From: Blasia pusilla
Taxonomy: Eukaryota > Marchantiophyta > Marchantiopsida > Blasiales
Assembly: GCA_050084515.1 (NCBI GenBank)
Contig: CM114272.1
Location: 11,966,001 to 12,030,000, forward strand
Direction of reading: 5' to 3'
DNA length: 64,000 nucleotides
Shown: positions 49,078 to 63,282 of the stretch, one piece after another
Layout of the letters: the number at the start of each line of letters is the position of its first letter
Position numbering within the stretch: position 1 is the first letter of the stretch
Made by a program: the position numbers and the translations under genes
The notes under the pieces: generated by a model
Databases searched by the model: none
Told to the model about the DNA's origin: nothing
The model's input: only the letters and a program-made list of their open reading frames with translations

Positions 49078-49415
49078 CAACAAGTTGAACATAATTACTG
49101 TAAGCCTTTATTACAATTTAATGTAACGTTATTGAGAGTCATCACTTGATTTTATAAAGATTTCTTACATTTCTGCATATGATATGAGATTATTGAATAA
49201 AATAGTTTTGTAGAAGCTTTCACAATTGGAATCGCATTCCATGTTCTTCTCATTTTAAATTTTCTTGTTTAGTATCATGCTCCAACTTGCACCATGTAGT
49301 TTGATTCATCCATTTGGATTTGGATGAAATCGGGTTTCCCTAAGTAAGACTACACTCTATATCATAGTAAGTCCCAAAACCTATTGGTTTACAACCTTGA
49401 ACAGATCATTTATCT
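49078..49415. other. AT-rich spacer
   Basis: Nothing recognised. Confidence 0.4.
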
Positions 49416-50170
49416 TAAACCCTAAACCCTTCAAACCGCAAGCCCTAAGGGATTAATAAGCCTAAAGCCTACACCCTAAACACTAAACCCTAGCCAAAAA
49501 ATTATACAACACTTTTTTGAAGCCTAGACCATAAACAATAAACCCAAAGACCTAATCCATAAACCATAAACCATAAACCCTAAGCCATAAACCCCTAAGC
49601 CAAAAGCCCTAACCTTAAGCTATAAACCCTAAACCCTAGGCCAAAAACCCTGAACCTTAAGCCAAACATCCAAAACCCTAAAACCTAAGCAATAAACCAT
49701 AAACCCTAGGCCAATAACCCTAAACCCTAATCCTTGAGCCATAAACCCTAAACCCTGTGCCAAAAACCCTACAACCTAGCCCGTAAGCCAAAAACCCTAG
49801 ATCCTGAGCAAAAACCCTAAGCCAAACACCCTAAACCCTAGGATCTAAGCAATTAACCCTAAATCCTAGGCCTAAAACCATCAACCCTAATCCCTAAGCC
49901 AAAAATCCTAAATCCTAAACAAAAAACCCTAAACCCTAAGCTAAACACCGTAAATCCTAGAACCTAAGTAATAAACCCTAAACTCTAATCCCTATATCCT
50001 AACCCCTAAGCCAAAAACCCCTTACCCTTACCCCTAAGCCAAAAACCCTAAACCTTAAGGGAAACACCCTAAACCCTAAAACATAAGCAACAAACCCTAA
50101 ACCCTAAACCCTAGGAAAATCCTTTACCCTAACCCCTAAGCCAAAAACTCTAAACCCTAGGCCATAAACA
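49416..50170. repeat. Degenerate interstitial telomeric repeat array (CCCTAAA)n
   Basis: About 750 bp dominated by AACCCTAAACCCTA phrases of the plant telomere unit, mixed with variants (AAGCCATAAACC, AAGCCAAAAACC, AACCCTAGGCC). The C-rich strand reads left to right. Many units are mutated, so the array is old and non-functional as a chromosome end. Confidence 0.9.
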
Positions 50171-50924
50171 TGATTGACATAGAGAGTAAAACATGAGTTG
50201 TACTCCCATTACACAATGTCCTAGTGTGGTAATAATCATATTAGAACAAAATTGGGTTTTCTAAAACACCATATTTGTCGAAATTGGTGTTGGAGTTACT
50301 AGTAGGAAAATTGAAACTATTATAGCTGAAAGCCAGGATTGGAATGACAAGTTCAAGCTTCTTAACAAGGATGCTCTAGCCTTAAGTATACTATTCTTTA
50401 ATTACTTCCATGTCTTTGCTCTCTTTATCTATACTTTCTCCACATACAATCTCTCTCATGTGATTATAAGAGGCACTCACGTCCAAGAATATTGACTACA
50501 AAGAAACCAATTTAACCCGTACTCAAGCAAGTAGGATGTTCTCTCTTGCATCAAGAGGAGCTAGACTAGATCAGCCATGTACACTCAAGCATGAGTTCCC
50601 CCTTCTATTACAAATATTTTTAGACCTAACTTCAATGAGAGAATCCTATTTTCGTACATAAATGAAGTTGGAAAAAGCCAATGGTGAACTCCCAAAATTT
50701 CCAACGGCACCCTTGCATAATGACAAGTCCCACACTATTCCAATTCTACTACATTTTCAGATGCCTACATCTCATGATCAAGACACCATTTCATACAACT
50801 ACTCCAATCTTATCAACTCCCTAGGAAAATAGAAATATGCTTAAGAAATTAAGGTACTATTTTTTGTCCTTCATACTTTACACTTTATCCTTCTAATTCC
50901 ACTTTTACTCTTTCTACATGGGGC
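50171..50924. other. AT-rich spacer, no gene recognised
   Basis: No open frame of note between the telomeric array and the gypsy relic. Confidence 0.4.
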
Positions 50925-52590
50925 TAAGGTAGAGGCTATTGCAATGGTGACTCAAGGTGCTATGAGAGCAACAGAGCCAGCAAGAAGTGGGGTTAAGATC
51001 GATCCACAAGAGGGGACCGATAGGTGACAGACCAGGGTTCCCAAGTCGTTTATGTTGTCAGAGGCACTTCACACACCGTCGATGGTGCCTAGACAACTAG
51101 TAGTGCCCATAGGTGAGATATGTGTGTCAACGTCACAAGGAGTTGGAGAGATGACTCCTATGCTAGCTTGGGTGAAGTTAGTGTCAATCACATTATTGAA
51201 GGTGGCCACAAGGATGAGCCAGACTCCTTTATTTTAGGCCATGGGGTTTGCAATGATGGAAGTTGGAACAGTAGAGGTGTTTTGGTTGGTAGCCACGTTG
51301 TGTGAGCATGGAGAGGTGATTGCCTCTCGTTTGAAGGTGATGGACTTGCCCTTTGCATGTGCTCGGGATGTTCCCCACTCAGTGATGGCAGGCTACGGCG
51401 GCAAAGTTGGTAGATATGCCTACTAGGACACGAAAGAGCGAGCAATGATGATACCATTTGTGGTGTTTTTGGACATTAGAGTCGGAGTATTTCGCTTGGT
51501 TAGTCCCATATATACGGTATTCCATCTGTAATGCGTCCTACTTGATTCGAGAGCGCAACCCTTGATGTTAGAGAAGGCGGCGTGTTTGGCGTTGGGGTTG
51601 TGGAAGGCGATATTGAGCCTTGTCCCTTTAAGATTTAGACCTCTATTGGGGGCATCTCATCCATGCAATACATGACTTGAGAGGAGTTAGTTGTTAGAAT
51701 TCTGCTAGAGCATGAGTCAGATAGTGCGATGGTGCGCACTTGGGCGATTATGAGTGGATTAGAAATCATCCTTGATTTCTAGGAGGAGATGGTTTCTAGT
51801 TAATCGGAAAGTATGGCGATCAGGCAATGGAGGAGTGGGCTATGTATGAGTGTTGTTTGCAGGGCGTGATGGTGGTTGAGCCAGGTTGATCACATGACGA
51901 TACGGTGACCACGTTGGCACCATTCACAAATAGTGTTAGATGACCAGGAGAGTTATGCGGAGGACATCTAAGTAGTAGATAGTCCCACAGAGAGACATGC
52001 CATGGTATGGAAAGACTTTGTTACCGTTGTTGGGTACGAGTGTTGAGTTGCAGAGGAATGCAAACAAGCTTGTGAGGCATGTGTGGATTTGTGTCTATTT
52101 CTTGGAGCAGATAGAGGCAAGCAATGGTCGTGCTCTTGGATTGGAGACTTGATATCTTTTGATACTACACGTGTTATGTGGCACCAATTGGAGGAGAGTG
52201 CGAGAGTGTTAGATCTTTTCGGACCAATCAACACGGCCGATAGTTGCAGTCTTGCAACATGACCTTTGGATACATCAATATCTGTTGGTGAAGATAGATG
52301 AGATAGACTAGCGAACGAGCATGTGTTGGGAGATCTTGCGGGGATGACGGCACCAATGGTGCTAGATGTGTATAGAGTAGTAGATCAGGTGAGGTAGATG
52401 TGATGTGTGCTATCTGGAGTTATGGGGATCCAACTGCCCACTAGGAGGGCGGTTTTTCTGGTCTCGATGTATATGTATGAGTATATTTCGTTTATGAGTC
52501 GATTTACCCGCGTATTAGAAAGATTGGTGTTGACAATGTGTGGTGTGTAGATATGACAATGTGGATTGTGTAGCAATGTATGTGTGTTAG
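50925..52590 (+). mobile_element. Internally deleted gypsy relic (protease, MTase-like fragment, B repeat)
   Basis: 50925-51610 aligns with 63340-64000 of the right-hand element, including the protease site VLLDS followed by QPLMLEKAA (GGA now AGA after GAT TCG). A decayed region continues to about 52260, then the sequence jumps to the 3' end of the element (GTGTATAGAGTAGTAG ... CTATCTGGAGTTATGGGGATCCAACTGCC) and segment B (about 52450-52590). RT, RNase H and integrase are missing. Repeat A is missing at both ends. B stops just short of its GCACGACA tip at the microsatellite. Confidence 0.8.
52071..52260 (+). pseudogene. Possible cytosine-5 DNA methyltransferase motif I remnant in gypsy relic
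   Basis: An open stretch of about 60 codons downstream of the protease contains RVMWHQLEESARVLDLFGP (about 52172-52230). ARVLDLFGxIxT resembles motif I (DLFxGxGG) of cytosine-5 methyltransferases, in the place where some plant and algal gypsy elements carry a captured methyltransferase between protease and RT. Everything after motif I is deleted. The match is short. Confidence 0.4.
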
Positions 52591-52609
52591 AAAACTTACT
52601 TAGCTTCTT

Positions 52610-55172
<2,563 letters not shown>

Positions 55173-56439
55173 TCATATTTCAATATCAATCCATTGCACA
55201 TCTATTGCATCATAACTGAACAAGGTTTTGGTGTTATCATGGCCGAAAGACTTGTACCAATTACACATAATACGATAAATACTTCCCTTTTGTCCAAGAG
55301 GAGGTACAGGCATGTTTAACAAGTCCAAGGCCCTACGACGTCTTGACCAATGTGAACCATTCTTTTGAATCATAAACACAGTACGCCCCAACCAATACTC
55401 TTTTTTTGCAACTCCTGCCTCCACTGCAAGTTGTGTCTCTTTTCCCTTCCTTTTCTTTGACTTTGTTGATCTCGTGGAAGGGCCAACATTTCTTTGTCAG
55501 AGATTCAAACAAAACTGCAATATCACTACCAACATCAACCAAACAAGTTGGGCAATTAGGATCACGTTCCTTTCCCTTACCAGTAGTGTAATAAGTCTTT
55601 TGGGCTATTCGAGTTAGTCTATCCTTTCACATGAAAGGATTGCAAGACAATTGACTTACAAGGGTGGATTTATAGATAATCTTGCCCTCATAAATTACAG
55701 TAGGCACTATTGCATGGGGAATTGCCACATTAGTGAGTTCTGCTTGAACAGATGCAAACACATGCCTTACTTCATGTCCTAATACCTCCATTTCAATGGA
55801 TTTGGGATCAATGTCAATATCTATCTCTTCGTTATCTATTATGAAAGGTACATAGATATCATAACTTTCCTCTATAACCCAAGAATCAATATGGTTCAAA
55901 TCTTCCTCAGGGTCCTCAAACTCTAAGAACTCCCCAGTTGGGTGCTCATATATTGGAGACACTATTGTGGATCGGTTATCTTCATGTTCTTCAACATCAT
56001 CACATGACACTACTTCCCTTATTGAAGCTGAATGAGGCCATTCCTCGGCCTCCGTATCCCATGGATGCATCCACCACCTTCTCTTTGCAATTGGCAAGGA
56101 ACTCCTTGGAGACATGTTTTGCAACCTCAAAAGCTCTTTTGCTGCATCCAACCCTTCTTTAAGAGCATCAACAACTAACTCATTAGTCCCAACCAATGAA
56201 TAATCAAATAGATTCGGATCCTGGTCTCCTTCACCAAGAGGATGCAGTTTTGCCCAAATATGATCTTGCTTATGATGTGAACGACGTACCTCTAATCCAT
56301 CTGGTCCATACTTTAGGCCAGCCAGTCGATTCACTCCTACTGCACTATCTAGTAGAGATCCAAAGTCATAGTTTCTTTCATGACCACTCATGCCACCTAC
56401 CTTGCTGAAAAAAATCTCACAACAATCAGATCCTAGCAA
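55173..56439 (-). pseudogene. Acidic ORF with unidentified conserved tail (decayed)
   Basis: From 56439 down, one frame of 270 codons is highly acidic (EEHEDNRSTIV, EFEDPEEDLNHIDSW, DNEEIDIDIDPKS). It stops at TGA 55629-55627 inside SQLSCNPFM-KDRLTRIAQ; the same frame then continues to about 55430 (CPTCLVDVGSDIAVLFES). A one-base shift carries it into 55424-55173 (GSHWSRRRRALDLLN ... YDAIDVQWIDIEI). The tail resembles an uncharacterised multicopy plant protein family that I recall but cannot name. It lies 384 bases downstream of the PHD region on the same strand and may have been part of the same gene, or a separate transposon-borne gene. Confidence 0.55.
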
Positions 56440-56823
56440 GTAAAATGGAACTTGAAGATATGGAAACTTGTCTCAAAATGCACAAACTAAGAGTACAATA
56501 AAATGGCAAGATATGTTGATATCATGGAAAGCTTGAATAGAGATCATTTTTTTTTTTTTTACATATCCTGTATTCCTTGTTACAGAATGGTCACCGTAAT
56601 TCAACCATAGCCTCCACAAACGGAGAAACCAAGATACCTTAGATGCCAATATTATACGAGTTCTCAAGTCATGCTTAATAGAGAAGAAAATGTCGATGTA
56701 ATTTGTACAAATCTCAAGGTACAACTTAGTCCCAAATTTGTGCAAAATCTTACACGTGAAATATGTAATGAGACTATAGTCCCATTGTGCTTACCTACAA
56801 AATTTCTCTATCGTATTCATTAA

Positions 56824-57519
56824 TTAAACCCAAGAGATATGTTGATAATCTGCAATGCCTAGTGTGGGGACAATTGGATGATCAGGGCAATAGATCATCC
56901 ATCTGATCTCATTATGTGCAACCTGACGCCAAGATTCTCTGCCAGGTGCAAAACCTTCCTCCTTGCTCGCTGCCAAGCAACCCAAATGCCATGTCTTCGG
57001 ACATCTCAAACATTGGACGACGTTCGCTAGATGCTCGTTGCGATGCGGCATGTTGCATGCCACACATGTATGGAGAGGGCAACACTGCACATCAAGTGGC
57101 AAGCATCCATGATAGAAGAAACGAACACAAAAAGGTTGGGGACACTGTCTTATATTAGTTTGAATGGAATCCATTCTACCACACTTCAAAAATTTGTATG
57201 TCTCGGAGGTACACTCTGGACAATATCAAGGGTCGCTCACCTTGTCCTTTGGAATGACCACAGCAAGGCAATGAGACACCGTCTGGCCAACTCTACGAAC
57301 ATGGTGAAATTGTCGATGGCAAAGCCCATCACAAATCACTAGATCTCCATGCAAATTGCAAATAGCACACAACTGAGGACTGCATTGTCGCAACTCAATA
57401 TCTGAGAATAGGGGAATTTGTGGCAACCTCATGCTCATGTTCTTCCTAGAGTGTGGATTATTCTTGGCTTGCCCCTTGTACCTTGCCGTTATGGCTACTG
57501 GACATTTAAACATGGACAC
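56824..57519 (-). pseudogene. EDM2-like double PHD region (pseudogene)
   Basis: A single frame with one in-frame TGA (57228-57226). The first PHD unit is LCAICNLHGDLVICDGLCHRQFH, then after the stop YCPECTSETYKFLKCG. A spacer C-rich segment follows (CPQPFCVRFFYHGCLP), then a second unit CVACN ... VVQCLRCPKTWHLGCL and ESWRQ ... IYCPDHPIVPTLG. The order and the RCPKxxH..CL and RxxIYCxxH signatures match the composite PHD region of plant EDM2 proteins, nuclear factors that control heterochromatin and polyadenylation at transposon-containing genes. The rest of EDM2 (methyltransferase-like domain) is not found, so this is a fragment or a captured exon. Confidence 0.7.
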
Positions 57520-60299
57520 TGAATTAGTTATAACTTAACCAAATAGAAGATATAGGCATGCATAATTGTAGACAAACTAAAAGACTTAAAAGTCAATTGC
57601 TTAGAACTCAACTAAATAAATACCAACTCTCAAAAAAATAAACTATGCATGAAAAGGAAGTGGAATCCTTCCTAGCGTAGTTTTGAATGCCTGCTGCAAA
57701 CGCTTTGAAATGTATGTCTGATAACACACAATGCAACATAAGCATAGAATAACTGTTTTTGCTAGCTCGAGAGAAGAAATAGGCTACAGACATAAACTCA
57801 AAATCCCCACATGTTGAACACACCTGAAAGACAGGTTGGATAGTTACATAAGACCACATTACCAATCTGTGCCCTTATGACCGGTGTGGAAAATAGTATC
57901 CACGAAAACTACCAAGGCTTTGGGCAATGAATTAAGGCTATTGAATGTGTTGAACAATTCTGGTGCTACCAAAATGAGAGAAAGAAAGATTGTACTATTA
58001 AGTAGTGTCTGTCACCCTGTGAGGATGAAAGGGTATCACCATGACTCAAATAGAGGATAGATAGAGCGGGATGGGTAGGAAAAGCAGCCGACCTCCTTTG
58101 CCAATGTTCGGGAACAAGAATCTACGGAAAATCTGATGTAAGATTGGGAGAGGGAGAAGAAGAGTGTGAGGATGGGATAGCTAAAGCTCGCTCACCAAGA
58201 AAAAGTGGCCGGATGCGTGAGAGCTGCAACGGCAGTTGCAGCAATCACAAAGGGCAGAATCTTTGAGAGAGATATGGTGATATCAATTTTCTTCCCAAGC
58301 TTATCCTTCTTCACTTTGATCCCAAATGAAGCCAGAGCGACATTCCCTTCTTGCGTGAAGAGTCTTCACCAGAACAACTCAAAGGCCGCAATTCATATAA
58401 TGGAAAAGCATGAAGCATGTAGTTGTCAAACGCATGGTAGAACATCTCCCATACCCGCATCAATCCAGTTCAAATTCAGATGAATTTCAACACTCTCGGA
58501 AAAGTCCCTGAAGTGGCACAACGCACAAATAGAGGACTGGAGATCCCATCCAATTAGAAAAAACAAGTGGGGCCCAAAGAGCCAACCAGGTCCAGGGCCA
58601 CAACCAGCATGACTGAAAAGAAGAAGGGGATCCCTCAACAAGATAACTTCACCAACAGCAAAATACACAAGGAATGATTGAGTGAACTGATGTTTTGTCC
58701 TCAAGAACCAAGATGGCCATTGGACTTTAATCACAATACTTGTAGCGCCACTACATGCCAGCTCAGACAAGAGAAGTGATCACAAGAGAAGTGAGTGCTT
58801 TCCCAAGAAGCTAAGTGTTCCAAATGTTCAACTCTGACAACCTCACACTGATGAATGAATTTAGCAAATTGGACCTCCCTCCCACAGGGTATGTACTCAC
58901 TTTCAATCAGAGCAGGCTATAGGAAGAGGTTACAAAAGTCCAATCTTATGCTCTCATGATAGCTACAATTGAAAAGATGGGGTTGGCTCTTCAAACGTAT
59001 GAAGGACCTCACTCTTTCAGAGCGGGCTCTAGAAGAATTCAGGGAAGTCCATGGTAGAATTCTCAAGGTAGTTGCAATATAAAAGATAGTTCTCTTCATT
59101 GTCTAGTACCCCTGATAATTGGAATTGGAAATCCATTCTCCAAGAAATGCAACCGAACCTCTCATCCAAGAGCCCCACCACAACCGAAGCATAGATCGAC
59201 AGGCTGAACTTCTTGCACGGGCTTTGAGCTCCAATCTCACCACAAGATAATACAAACTCGTTCTTTCAGTGCCTTTTTTCTTCCGAATTCATTCTTCACT
59301 CCAGGCTCTACAATCAGAATGCTTCATTCTTGGTCGCAGAGTGCCATTGGCGCCACTTCCAATTGCATATGCGCTCATGCATTCAATAAGCTCCCATGTT
59401 GAATCAAAGAAGGAAGGCATGCAAATGTAGAAATGAAGGAAAGGAAAGCGCTCAAGAGAATAGAGGCACGATATATATACTCTCATAGAAGAAAGCAAGA
59501 AAATAAAGGAGCATACCAACTTCCGGGCCACTCCCGATCACACTCTCCTACTACGCCACCACTCCTTGAGCGACAGAACCCAAAGAAATCAGGAAGTAGA
59601 CTCGAGCCTCTTCCGATCACGCTCTCGTGTTGCACCACCATTCCTTGAGCAACAGAACCCAAAGTTGTGCACTCTGCTGGGAAGGGACTTCAAGTGGCGT
59701 CTCAATTTTCCGCTCAAAGCTTGTCTCCGAAGGCCAAAACCCTAGACCCAACAAACCCAACTCAAACTGAGAGGGAAACTTGAAAGTAAGGACTCCCTTC
59801 TTCCCTCTAAAGCTTTTTTAGCTAGGGAAGCTAATTTTTGTAAGAAAATAATTTTATATATGTAGAAGTGACATGTATAAACCCTATCTTATCTTAACAT
59901 CTTTTGTGGAAGAAAGACTAATAAAAAATACCCTATTATTCTTATAAGAGTTTGATGGAATAAATTATGCCCTATTGTTCTTCCACAAAACTTAATAAGT
60001 CTTCCGAGGGACGCAATTTAAAATCCCCTTACTTTTTCGCACGTGATGGGGCATTTGTGTGGAAGTGAGACCCTTGAGCCAAGAGTCAAAAATACAATTA
60101 CTTTATGATTTGCACTCCTAAGGAGCAATGCGAGGTTCTTGTGAGTCATTTTGCATCTTGTGGGACCAGAGAAGGTAGAAGGCTCACAAACTTCAAAATA
60201 GTGGCAAAGTGAGGTGGGCTTGCATAACTCTTGCAAATTTCTTGCGTAAAGTGGAATTGTAGAGTAGTACACTATGTGAAAAGATAACTCAAAAAAGGA
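57520..60299. other. Intergenic; tandem duplication at 59535-59665
   Basis: No gene recognised. CTTGAGCGACAGAACCCAAAG (about 59566) and CTTGAGCAACAGAACCCAAAG (about 59644) end two direct copies of a roughly 75-bp unit that also share CCGATCAC-CTCTC. Open frames at 58205-58770 on both strands overlap and lack domains. Confidence 0.5.
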
Positions 60300-60779
60300 T
60301 GTCACATTTGAGTAGCCGATAGGCCAAGATCTATCGTGGATAGGGCGTAGGAGCCAGCGGACTATCTTGAGTGTAACTTTGTCCCAAGGTGTCGGATGAG
60401 GTTGAGGATAGGTCCATTGTGTCAGGAACGTCGTTTCTGACAACTTTCATGTTGAGGTCTTTTACAACCGGGTGACTTGTTGACTAGGTCACCCGCCCCT
60501 GGTAACATGTGCGCGCAGGTTACCAAGGGGAGGGCTATTTTTAGGGGAAGAGCCAAAAGGCTCTTCCCAACCCTATATAAGAGAGGAAGATGGCTTTCCT
60601 AAGCCATCTTTCTCATGTTGGGCCGTTGGAGCACCTCCCTTGTATGTGTGTGAGCTAGGACTAGGGTGTTAGCGTCCGGATTCCTTGATAGCACAGGGTG
60701 GACGAGGCTTGATATGCCGATGTAGATTGAGGAGTGGAGTTTTAGGCCGGGTGTGCCGTTTTTACTACTCTTTATTTTT
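60300..60779 (+). repeat. Gypsy terminal repeat A3 (480 bp)
   Basis: Same length and near-identical sequence to A1 and A2. Here the hairpin around the TATA box is intact (GAAGAGCC-AAAA-GGCTCTTC). Flanked on the left by AAAAAAGGA. Confidence 0.9.
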
Positions 60780-61859
60780 ACATGAGAAAGATGTCAGGGG
60801 GCTGGTGGGAATTTGTTGTTTGCAGGTAGGCAAGCAAGTTGCCTTGGTCGGGAGCCCCAGGAGACGCGTGTGTTGCGGGTGTTTTTCATTTTTCTGTTCG
60901 GAAGACCATGGGCGGAAGCACTGTCCATTTTTCTCAGATTTTGCTGGTACGGATTGACGCGGGACAGCAGTCGAGTGTAGTGTGTGGTGGAGCATTGGGT
61001 GTATGCGAGTGAGGGTGTCGAGAGAGAGAAGAAAGAGAGCCGACAGGCAGACGGCGGGCGGCGGCGGGCGGCGACACCGCGCCCCCCCCCCTCCAACGTG
61101 GTAGGATGGAGCATGGTCGGTCGTGTGCAGTTGTAGCGAACGTGGTAGGACGGACGAGGTCGATCCGGAAAACGCGGTTGCGCATGGGCAACGTGATGGC
61201 AGGGAGGATGTTGACGTGGTGAGTGCCCGACATAGTTGGACAGCAGGCGTGACATGATGTTTTGGGGCGCGACAGGGCGTTGCGAGAGTTGACGATGGAG
61301 GGACAGTGTGCATGATGTCGATGGGTTGTCCGCATCTCTTGACGGGAGGATCGACGTGTTGGTCGAGGAGAGTGTTGTGTTGCGGAGATTGTCATATCAT
61401 GTGGAGGAGTGCATGTTGACGGTGCAGCAGGTTGGAGGGTGTGATCACGTTACCCATTCGAGTCCCTTTTCCCCGCACTTGTCGTGTATGATTGAGAGTG
61501 CTGGGTATCGGGTAGTAGCTGGTGCTAGATGGGTGCAGTGATGGTGACGAGTGTAGATTCTTTTCATGTGTAGCATGTTGGTGGATATACGGCGGTTTCC
61601 GAGTAGGGATCGCGTGTATGACCCGAGAGAGTGTCGCTAGGTTAGCTGAGTCAATTGGGAGGCTCATGGTGAGCCCGAGTGTTGAGCGTGCGTGAGGCCG
61701 GGTATGTCATCACGGGATTGATGTTAGCATAGGTGAGCTAGTGAGGAGTGTGCGAGACTCTCGGTGAGTCTGAATGCTTGAGCGGGTGAGACAGGGTTTG
61801 TCATCACGGCGTTCTTCCAGGGTTCGGAAGAATGGGGTAGTGCGAGCAGTAGTAGTGGT

Positions 61860-63282
61860 GTGACACGAAGTGGAGTGAGGTACCGAGGGGTTACCAGTGA
61901 GGAGCTACCTCGACATCCATCTGTGGCTGGATCGTCATCACTAGACACTGGGTCTAGTGACGAGATCACAGACAGAGACAGTAGTACTTGGCAGGAGATG
62001 GACGACATGGGCCATCGGGGCATGCGTCGTTTCTCGGGTGCAGTGGGCACCATCGACTTAGATGATTTTATCCAGGAGTTCAACACATGGTGCGACTTCC
62101 AGGAGATACGGACCCTGACACGGTTCAACCCTTTCATGGCATGGAAGGGGTTGTTCCAGCACTTGGAGGGTCCTCCGATGGATGACTACATGGAGTTTCG
62201 ATCACTATATTCAGAGAGATCGATGCCACGGAGGATGTATTGGGCTCCAGGGTATGTGTCCACTAGTGGTCGCGAGGCATATGATGGGATTGTGAGAGGA
62301 GAGAGACCCACACCATCAGCCCGGAGACTAGATGTAGAGGAGGGCAGTGAGACAGGCAATGTGGCAGAGACCTCTGGTGGTAGAGGGCCACCCAGTTTCA
62401 GCCCCACACTGGACTTCTTCCGGCGGTTGGGAAGAGCTACGGGCGTTTGCACTTGGACAAGTGAAGAGTCTCAGGATTTTCAGCGACGATCGGATGAGAG
62501 TCTGAGAGAGGCATTCACACGCATGAGGAGGCTGATCATTGCTACGTTTGGAGTGATTGAGGCGCAGTAAGTCCAGTATTGGTACGGGGTTCTGGACCGA
62601 GAACTACGGAGGAGAGTCCGAGATGCGGTGCTGATTCACACAGCGAAGCCCACATTGAAGGTGGTCTTTGAGTTGTCTGAGCGTATTGAGCTCAACATGA
62701 GTGAGGAGCAGGTAGTGACCGCTGGATTTCTTGAGAGTCGACGGGTCCATGAGCGATGGTGACCCCACAGGTGCCACAATGAGCACCAGTACCACGGGAG
62801 GGGCCACTGTGCCTAAAGAGCAGGGCGGGTACCGTGAGCCTATAAGGCAACGACCCGCACCTACATATATTGCCCAGCAGGGACCGATGTGGTCTTGTTG
62901 GACGTGTGGAGGGGCCCATAGGCAAAGAGACTGCCCACAGCATGGGAGAGGACCACCAGCGCCTCCGATTGCTCAAGAGCCACAGAGGATGGCCCCACCA
63001 CAGCACCAGTGTGACCATTGCCACATATATGGTCACACTAGGGATAGATGTTTTGACCTTCGCCGAGGGGCACGTCCAGAGGTAGGCCGAGGGCCTGGGG
63101 CGGCCGCCCCTGGAGGAGGTCGGGGAGTTCTTCCTGGACGTGGTGGTAGAGGACCACCACCAGCCAGAGGAGATGGAGCAGGAGCACTAGAGCCGGCACT
63201 TTTCTCACGCATCGATCAGTTGGAGCAGAGGATTGCTGCCATGACGATGATGCGGCTTAGGAAAACGGAGTGCGGCGGCTAG
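61860..63282 (+). pseudogene. Gypsy gag with two zinc knuckles (frameshifted)
   Basis: Frame 1 (61860-62570, opened by GTG with the first ATG further in) has the capsid-type sequence SDESLREAFTRMRRLI. It continues past a stop (FGVIEAQ-, 62568) with YGVLDRELRRRVRDA and LSERIELNMSEEQ. A shift near 62740 leads to 62731-63282, which holds CWTCGGAHRQRDC (CX2CX3HX4C) and CDHCHIYGHTRDRC (CX2CX4HX4C), then a Gly/Pro/Arg-rich tail and a short coiled segment (RIDQLEQRIAAM). The gag is long for gypsy because of an extra N-terminal region (DLDDFIQEFNTWCDF). Confidence 0.8.

Noticed and set aside
61308-61541. Gene in the gypsy leader
   Set aside because: Frames on both strands are short, lack domains, and lie in the long leader between repeat A and gag.
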